The notes under the pieces were generated by a model. That model did no database searches. It saw only the letters and a program-made list of their open reading frames with translations, and was not told the origin of the DNA. This document shows, one piece after another, positions 59,345 to 64,000 of a DNA stretch of 64,000 nt. This DNA comes from Myxococcales bacterium (GTDB taxonomy: Bacteria > Myxococcota_A > Polyangia > Polyangiales > Polyangiaceae). The stretch spans positions 124,001 through 188,000 of the forward strand of contig JADKKK010000011.1 of assembly GCA_016720545.1 (NCBI GenBank). Reading direction: 5' to 3'. Within the stretch, counting starts at the first letter, position 1; the number at the start of each line of letters is the position of its first letter. The position numbers and the translations under genes were made by a program.

Positions 59345-60343
59345 TCAGTCGTCGACCACGAGCTCGGCAGGGAGGACGAACGTGAATGTGGAGCCCTTGT
59401 CCTTCACGCTGTCGACCGTGACGCGTGCGCCGTGGGCCTTGGCCACGTGCGCTACGATCGCGAGGCCGAGGCCGCTGCCTTCGCGCGAGCGCGAGAGCCG
59501 ATCGTCGATGCGATAGAACTTCTGAAAAATGAGCTCGCGCTCGTGCCCGGGGATGCCCTCGCCGTTGTCCGCCACCTCGAACGCGACCTCCCCGTCCTTC
59601 GTGCGATGCGCGGCGAGACGCACGTCGGGCGGCTGCCCCCCGTATTTGAGCGCGTTCGAGAGGAGGTTCACGAGCACGTCGGTGAGAGCCGCCCGATCGA
59701 CCCGCACCCGCGGTAGGTCGCCGGGGACGTCCACCGTGAACGTGTGCTCGGGCGCGGGCGCGCGGTAGGGCGCGAACGCCTCCTCGACGTCCCGCAAGAC
59801 GTCGGCGACCGACTCTTCTCGCAGCAGGTAGACCTTTCGCCCTGCCTGCATGCGGCCGAAATCGAGGAGCCGCTCGATGAGCGCGGTGAGCCGCTCGGTC
59901 TCGTGCTTGAGCTGGGCGACGCACTTCGCCTGGGTGACCGGATCGCCCGACGAGCGCTCCAGGGTCTCGGCGAAGAGGCGAATCGCAGTCAGCGGCGTGC
60001 GAAACTCGTGGCTCACCTTCGAGACGAAGTCGGCCTGCAGCTCGCTCAGGTTCTGCTCCCGCCGGAGGTAGGCGAGGACGAGCACCATTCCGATCGCCAT
60101 CACCGAGACGAAGCAGACCGTGAGGACGCCGAAGAGCAGGTTGGTGCGGCCGTCGAGGAACATCGACAGAATGCCCAGCGCCAGGATGAGCACCGTCGGG
60201 ATGACGAGCAGGTAAATGAGAAACTGGACGATGCGCCGGTAGCCGAGACGCTGGAGGTTCTTCGTGCCCCGCTCGGCCCACGCCTGGGCGCTCTCGCGGG
60301 GGCCGCCGGTGGGCCGGTTCGACTCGGATGTGCGGGCTGACAC
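59345..60343 (-). CDS. membrane sensor histidine kinase
   Basis: With GTG 60343 the product has 332 residues: two closely spaced transmembrane helices (about 40-62 and 69-92) with almost no periplasmic loop, a HisKA domain (FVSKVSHEFRTPL, His112), then HATPase with NLLSNALKYGG, VADNGEGIPGHER and GSGLGLAIVAHVAKAHGARV. Lack of a periplasmic sensor suggests intramembrane or cytoplasmic sensing. An upstream ATG at 60526 would overlap the divergent protease gene and is not used. Partner of the response regulator. Confidence 0.9.
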   Translation of the reverse strand: MSARTSESNRPTGGPRESAQAWAERGTKNLQRLGYRRIVQFLIYLLVIPTVLILALGILSMFLDGRTNLLFGVLTVCFVSVMAIGMVLVLAYLRREQNLSELQADFVSKVSHEFRTPLTAIRLFAETLERSSGDPVTQAKCVAQLKHETERLTALIERLLDFGRMQAGRKVYLLREESVADVLRDVEEAFAPYRAPAPEHTFTVDVPGDLPRVRVDRAALTDVLVNLLSNALKYGGQPPDVRLAAHRTKDGEVAFEVADNGEGIPGHERELIFQKFYRIDDRLSRSREGSGLGLAIVAHVAKAHGARVTVDSVKDKGSTFTFVLPAELVVDD

Positions 60344-60497
60344 ACGCGGAATGTGGCACGTCCGGAGCGCGCGCGCCCCGAAACCGCGAGGAGGGAAGTA
60401 GCCATACCTGCTGAACACGACGCGAACGTAAGGCCGCGTAGGGGGAGCTGCGATGAATGCCGACCCAAGGCAGTGCCACGGAGCTTGACGAGGCCCG

Positions 60498-61559
60498 ATG
60501 CTTAGAACGTTCGTCACGATCCTCACGCGCCGAGCCCGAGGCGCGCTCGCGCTGGCCCTGGTGCTCGGGCTCTCCGCGCTTTCGTCGCGCGCCGAGGCCT
60601 ACTGCCGCTCGACCACGTGCCGAACCGGCGCGTCGACGGCGAACGAGACCTGCGAATCGCTCCGAGCCATGTGCGACTCGGGCGCGGCGTTCGCGCTCCC
60701 GCTGTGGTGGGGCACGGGGTGCGTTGGGTACTCGCTCGACGCGGCGGCGAGCGCGAAGGTCGACTACGCGGAGGCGCTCGACGCGGCTCAGGAGGCGTTC
60801 GCGGCGTGGACGGAGCACACGTGCGCGGGTCGGCCCGTCGACATCGACGCGCGCGACCTCACCGCCACTACGGGCGGGGCGGTAGGGTACCGCCTGACCG
60901 GCGCCAACACGAACGCGATCGTGTTCCGCGACGACGCGTGGCCTCACGCGGGCCCGCGGGGGCCCGAAGGCGCGGGCGCGAGCGCGCGCTCGGGGGAGCT
61001 GGCGCTCACGACGGTGACGTTCGCTTCGGCGACCGGGGAGATCCTCGACGCGGACATCGAGGTCAACACGGCGGAGTACGACATTCGCGCGGGCGCGGCG
61101 GCGGCGCCGAGCGACGGCGTCTACGATCTTCAGGCCGTGCTGACACACGAGGTCGGGCACGTGCTCGGGCTCGCACACTCGGCGGACCGAGAGGCGCTCA
61201 TGTTCCCTCGCGCCGGCACGGCCGAGATGGCGCGCCTCGCGCTCGGCGCGGACGACGGCCAGGCGCTCTGCGCGTCGTACCCGCCTCGGGACGGGAGCGC
61301 CGCGGCGAAGGCGAGCTTGGGGGCTGCAGGACGCGCGGGCGGCGCGTGTCGACCACGCGCGATCCTGACCACGACCACTCCGACTGCGACCTCCGCGAGC
61401 GGCGCGGACGGCGCGACGGACCCTCGTCGCCTCGCGTGCACCGCTGGGCCGGTCGGCGCGCCCGACACCACCCCGGGCCTCGCCGCGGCGGGGCTCGTGC
61501 TCGCGCTGGCGTCGGCGCGACGGGGCCGCGCACCCTTCGCCGCTCGGAGATCCTCATGA
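60498..61559 (+). CDS. secreted matrixin-type metalloprotease with MYXO-CTERM-like tail
   Basis: The 353-residue protein has a signal peptide (ALALALVLGLSALSSRAEA) and the zinc motif HEVGHVLGLAHS with His217, Glu218, His221 and His227, followed by the Met-turn region SADREALMFP. The C-terminus is CTAGPVGAPDTTPGL, a hydrophobic stretch and RRGRAPFAARR, fitting the MYXO-CTERM sorting signal (Cys, transmembrane segment, basic end). It is expected to be attached to the outer surface after processing. The stop overlaps the next gene as ATGA. Confidence 0.87.
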   Translation: MLRTFVTILTRRARGALALALVLGLSALSSRAEAYCRSTTCRTGASTANETCESLRAMCDSGAAFALPLWWGTGCVGYSLDAAASAKVDYAEALDAAQEAFAAWTEHTCAGRPVDIDARDLTATTGGAVGYRLTGANTNAIVFRDDAWPHAGPRGPEGAGASARSGELALTTVTFASATGEILDADIEVNTAEYDIRAGAAAAPSDGVYDLQAVLTHEVGHVLGLAHSADREALMFPRAGTAEMARLALGADDGQALCASYPPRDGSAAAKASLGAAGRAGGACRPRAILTTTTPTATSASGADGATDPRRLACTAGPVGAPDTTPGLAAAGLVLALASARRGRAPFAARRSS

Positions 61560-62173
61560 CAGCGGAGCCGTCCCTGCTCGTCGCCCGCGTCGCGCTGCTC
61601 GCGGCGCTGTCAGGGCTCTTCCTCGGCGCGTTCGCCGTCGCGCGGTCCTCGGAGGCGCACGCCACCGTGTCCCTCGCGGTGACCTACCGAGGGCTCGTCG
61701 AGACCTCCTCCGCGATCGTCGTCGCGACGCCCCGCGAGCGGCGCAGCGCGTGGCAAGCCGGACGCATCACGACCTACACGCGCCTGCACGTGGAGCGCGC
61801 CGTGGCCGGAACGGTCGACGTGGACGTGTGGGTGCGCACGCTGGGCGGGGAGGTCGACGGCGTAGGGCAGCTCGTGGACGGGGAGGCGAGCTTCGCGCTG
61901 GGGCGGCCCACGCTCGTCTTCCTGCGCCCCGCCGCGGACGGGGTGCTCGCCGTCACCTCCCGGGCACAGGGGCTCTACGAGCTCCACACCGACGCGCGAG
62001 GCACCACGCGGCTCGCGCGGACCCACGCGGGCGCGTTGCTCGCCCCACGCGCGCCGCACCCTCCGGCCGCGGCTGCGGCCCTCGCGGCCGACGTGCTCGA
62101 GAAGGCGGAGCTCGGCGAGGCGTGCAGCGCGCTCGCGGCGGCGTTCGGCGAGGCGCGCGAGCGGATCCGGTAG
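61556..62173 (+). CDS. exported protein, partner of the metalloprotease
   Basis: The 205-residue protein has a signal-like helix (VALLAALSGLFLGAFAVA) and a beta-rich domain: TVSLAVTYRGLVETSSAIVV, TRLHVERAVAGTVDVDVWV, PTLVFLRPAADGVLAV. The C-terminus is Ala-rich and helical. No family assigned. The four-base overlap with the protease gene argues that the two act together, for example as inhibitor, chaperone or co-secreted partner; this is inference from arrangement. Confidence 0.65.
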   Translation: MTAEPSLLVARVALLAALSGLFLGAFAVARSSEAHATVSLAVTYRGLVETSSAIVVATPRERRSAWQAGRITTYTRLHVERAVAGTVDVDVWVRTLGGEVDGVGQLVDGEASFALGRPTLVFLRPAADGVLAVTSRAQGLYELHTDARGTTRLARTHAGALLAPRAPHPPAAAAALAADVLEKAELGEACSALAAAFGEARERIR

Positions 62174-62185
62174 CGCTCCGGCCCC

Positions 62186-63058
62186 TCAGCGCGCCTCGGC
62201 GACGGCGCGCGCCATCACCTCGCGCGGAACGGGCCGCCCGAGCCAGAGCTCGAGGGCGCGCGCGCCCTGCCCCACCAGCACTCCACAACCGTCTATAACT
62301 CTTAAGGAATACGACTTCGCCGCGCGCACGAACGGCGTGGGCGCGCGCCCGTAGACGAGGTCGAGCGCCACGGCCGAGGCGGGGAGCGCTCCCCACGCCA
62401 CCGCGTCCACGGGCTCCTCGCCCGTGCCGACATGTTGCCCGGCGCTGGTCGCCTGAATGACGGCCTCGGTTCGCGCCTCGACGCCGGCATCGGCTACGAG
62501 GGGCGCGGCCAGGAGCTCGACTCGCCCCTCGAGGCGCCCCCCGAGGTCGCGAGTGAACGCCGCGGCCGCCTCGCGCTGCTCGAACCGGCGTGACCGCACG
62601 ACGACGCGCCCCACCCCGAGCTCTGCGACCGCGCACACCGCGGCGAGCGCCGCCCCGCCGGCGCCAAGCACCACCACCGTCTGGCCCGACCAGCGCGCGC
62701 CGCGCTCCGGCGCGAGGCCTCGGAGCTCGTCGATGACCGCCGGCGCGTCGGTGTTGAACGCGCGCACGCCCCCGCCGCGCGCGCGGGTGAGCGTGTTCGC
62801 GGCGCCGACCACGCGCGCGAGCGGATCGGCCTCGTCGGCGAGGGCGAGCGCGCGCTCCTTGTGGGGCACGGTCACGTTGAGGCCGTCGTAGGCGCCAGCG
62901 CGAAGGGCGGCGACGTGGCCGTCGACCTCGGCGGCCGTGGCCCGAATCGCGACGTACGTGTGCGGCAGCCCGAGCGCCTCGAACGCGGCGTGGTGCATGC
63001 GAGGGCTGCGTGAGTGCGCGACCGGATCGCCGAGGAGGGCGAAGCGCGCGGCCCTCAC
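62186..63058 (-). CDS. aroE: shikimate dehydrogenase
   Basis: Reduces 3-dehydroshikimate with NADPH in aromatic amino acid synthesis. The 290-residue protein has LLGDPVAHSRSPRMHHAAF, NVTVPHKERA (Lys67), ANTLTRARGGGVRAFNTDAP, VVLGAGGAALA and a C-terminal GVLVGQGARALELWLGRP. GTG start at 63058 overlaps the xseA stop as GTGA. Near the end there is an AT-rich codon island at 62282-62311 containing a rare TTA codon. Confidence 0.93.
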   Translation of the reverse strand: MRAARFALLGDPVAHSRSPRMHHAAFEALGLPHTYVAIRATAAEVDGHVAALRAGAYDGLNVTVPHKERALALADEADPLARVVGAANTLTRARGGGVRAFNTDAPAVIDELRGLAPERGARWSGQTVVVLGAGGAALAAVCAVAELGVGRVVVRSRRFEQREAAAAFTRDLGGRLEGRVELLAAPLVADAGVEARTEAVIQATSAGQHVGTGEEPVDAVAWGALPASAVALDLVYGRAPTPFVRAAKSYSLRVIDGCGVLVGQGARALELWLGRPVPREVMARAVAEAR

Positions 63059-64000
63059 GCGGGCGCCCTGCGCTTGGGAACCGAGGTGATCTCTGCCTCG
63101 AGCGTGCCGTCGGCGACGCGCACGCTCACGGACTCGCCCTCGCGCACCTCCTCCACGCTGCGCACGGCGGCGCCGCGCGCGGTGGTCACGATCGCGTAGC
63201 CGCGCGCAAGCACCTTCAGCGGGCTCAGCGCGTCGAGTCTCGACGCCAGGGCCGCGAGCTCGGTGCGGCGCGCGGAGAGCGCGCGCTCGGCGGCCGCCGA
63301 GAGGCGCGAGACCCCGGCAACCACGACGGCGCGCTCGGCGGCGAGCACGACGCGGGGGCTCCGCAGCGCGAGCCGGCGCGTGAGCGAGCGGAGCTCCTCC
63401 GCGGCGCGCTCGATGCGCCTCCGCGCCGCCGCCGCGGCCCGGACGCGGCGCTCGTCGAGGCGCTGCTGGGACACCGCGACGATGGTGCGCGGATCGCCGA
63501 GCCGACGCTGGGTCGAGGCGAGCGCGAGCCGGGCCTCGCCCACCCTGGAGCGCATCGCGCGGACGAGGGCGGCGCGGCGTTCCGCGAGGAGCCTCGCTTG
63601 CGCCTGGGCGTCCGGCACGACCAACTCTGCGGCCTGCGACGGCGTCGACGCGCGGGCGTCCGCGGCGAAGTCCGCGAGCGTCACGTCGACCTCGTGGCCG
63701 ACGGCGCTCACGATCGGCACCCGGCACGTGGCCACCGCCCGCACCACGGCCTCGTCGTTGAACGCGGAGAGGTCGTCGGCGGAGCCTCCGCCGCGCCCCA
63801 CGATGATGACGTCCACCTCGGGGACGCGCTGCAGCTCGCGCAGCGCGCGGCAGATGGCCGCCGGCGCGGCCGCCCCTTGGACCTGCGCGGGCGCGAGCAA
63901 GATGTGGGCGCCACCGCGGCGGAAGGCGACGCGGCAGATGTCGTGGATGACGGCGCCGGTCTTCGAGGTGACCACGCCGACGACGCGAGGCTCGCGAGGC
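63055..64000 (-). CDS. xseA: exodeoxyribonuclease VII large subunit (C-terminal part, runs off the window)
   Basis: The visible 315 residues are the catalytic and C-terminal regions of XseA: VVGVVTSKTGAVIHDICRV, VDVIIVGRGGGSADDLSAFN, VPIVSAVGHEVDVTLADFAA and SPLKVLARGYAIV near the end. A long Arg/Ala-rich helical arm lies between. Together with XseB it degrades single-stranded DNA. The 5' part, including the OB fold, lies beyond the window. Confidence 0.95.
   Translation of the reverse strand, partial: PREPRVVGVVTSKTGAVIHDICRVAFRRGGAHILLAPAQVQGAAAPAAICRALRELQRVPEVDVIIVGRGGGSADDLSAFNDEAVVRAVATCRVPIVSAVGHEVDVTLADFAADARASTPSQAAELVVPDAQAQARLLAERRAALVRAMRSRVGEARLALASTQRRLGDPRTIVAVSQQRLDERRVRAAAAARRRIERAAEELRSLTRRLALRSPRVVLAAERAVVVAGVSRLSAAAERALSARRTELAALASRLDALSPLKVLARGYAIVTTARGAAVRSVEEVREGESVSVRVADGTLEAEITSVPKRRAPA

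Noticed and set aside
60344..60526. N-terminal extension of the histidine kinase to ATG 60526
   Set aside because: It would overlap the divergent protease gene and adds no domain; a GTG at 60343 directly precedes the conserved part.

Overview
The window is high-GC DNA with the style of a deltaproteobacterial myxobacterium (phylum Myxococcota, perhaps a Polyangia/Sorangiineae relative). The evidence is indirect: many Ala/Pro-rich lipoproteins with an A-A-C type lipobox, a Ser/Thr kinase with an AgmX/PglI-like C-terminal domain, a matrixin-type metalloprotease ending in a MYXO-CTERM-like tail, frequent GTG starts inside 4-base stop/start overlaps, and a single-chain xanthine dehydrogenase. No rRNA or tRNA gene was found.

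Layout. 1-418 is the start of an M18 aminopeptidase. 893-3030 is a small decayed accessory island: an AlbA_2/RecG-like ATP-binding protein, an AAA ATPase cut off inside its Walker A motif, and an Mrr-like nuclease cut off after its nuclease domain and abutting the 3' end of an ApaH-like phosphatase gene. 2954-5083 is that phosphatase and glgC, which carries a frameshift. 5183-14439 is purine catabolism: XdhC, fused xanthine dehydrogenase, allantoinase, OHCU decarboxylase and 5-hydroxyisourate hydrolase, interrupted by an extensin-like lipoprotein, a small membrane protein and a DUF4442 protein. No urate oxidase is present. 14867-21414 holds transaldolase, a DUF2809 protein, several lipoproteins, a dCMP deaminase-ddl pair and a cytochrome c lipoprotein. 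21830-24954 holds aconitase and an FKBP isomerase. 25091-30808 is a run of lipoproteins around a membrane Ser/Thr kinase.

30896-40708 is a ribosomal-protein operon on the minus strand. It starts at rplV and ends at rpsK, so it is a cut-down version of the usual S10-spc-alpha cluster: rpsJ to rpsS are missing at the head, rpsD-rpoA-rplQ at the tail, and map between adk and infA. It has its own sigma-70-like promoter. On the opposite strand the intergenic space holds a near-perfect sigma-54 promoter (41192-41207), followed about 110 bases later by a strong intrinsic terminator, with two further hairpins between them. This is the best candidate in the window for an undescribed element: a sigma-54-driven small RNA or a leader of the following carboxyltransferase gene.

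41444-48160 holds an acyl-CoA carboxyltransferase, an RCK protein whose pore lacks the usual selectivity filter, a TPR lipoprotein, a DUF58 protein and a conserved hypothetical. 48153-51174 holds a folate cyclo-ligase and an orphan Dam-type methylase separated by four tandem 74-75 bp hairpin-rich repeats, then an SGNH hydrolase lipoprotein. 51152-56656 is a four-gene Gld-like ABC operon in which every gene overlaps the next by GTGA. 56933-62173 holds an FGE-like lipoprotein, a DUF3293 protein, a PhoB-type two-component pair and the secreted protease with its overlapping partner. The window ends in aroE and a partial xseA.

A separate signal runs through the window: several GC-rich genes contain one short island of AT-ending codons (six detailed in the findings), often around a TAT-TNY-GCA core on the coding strand.
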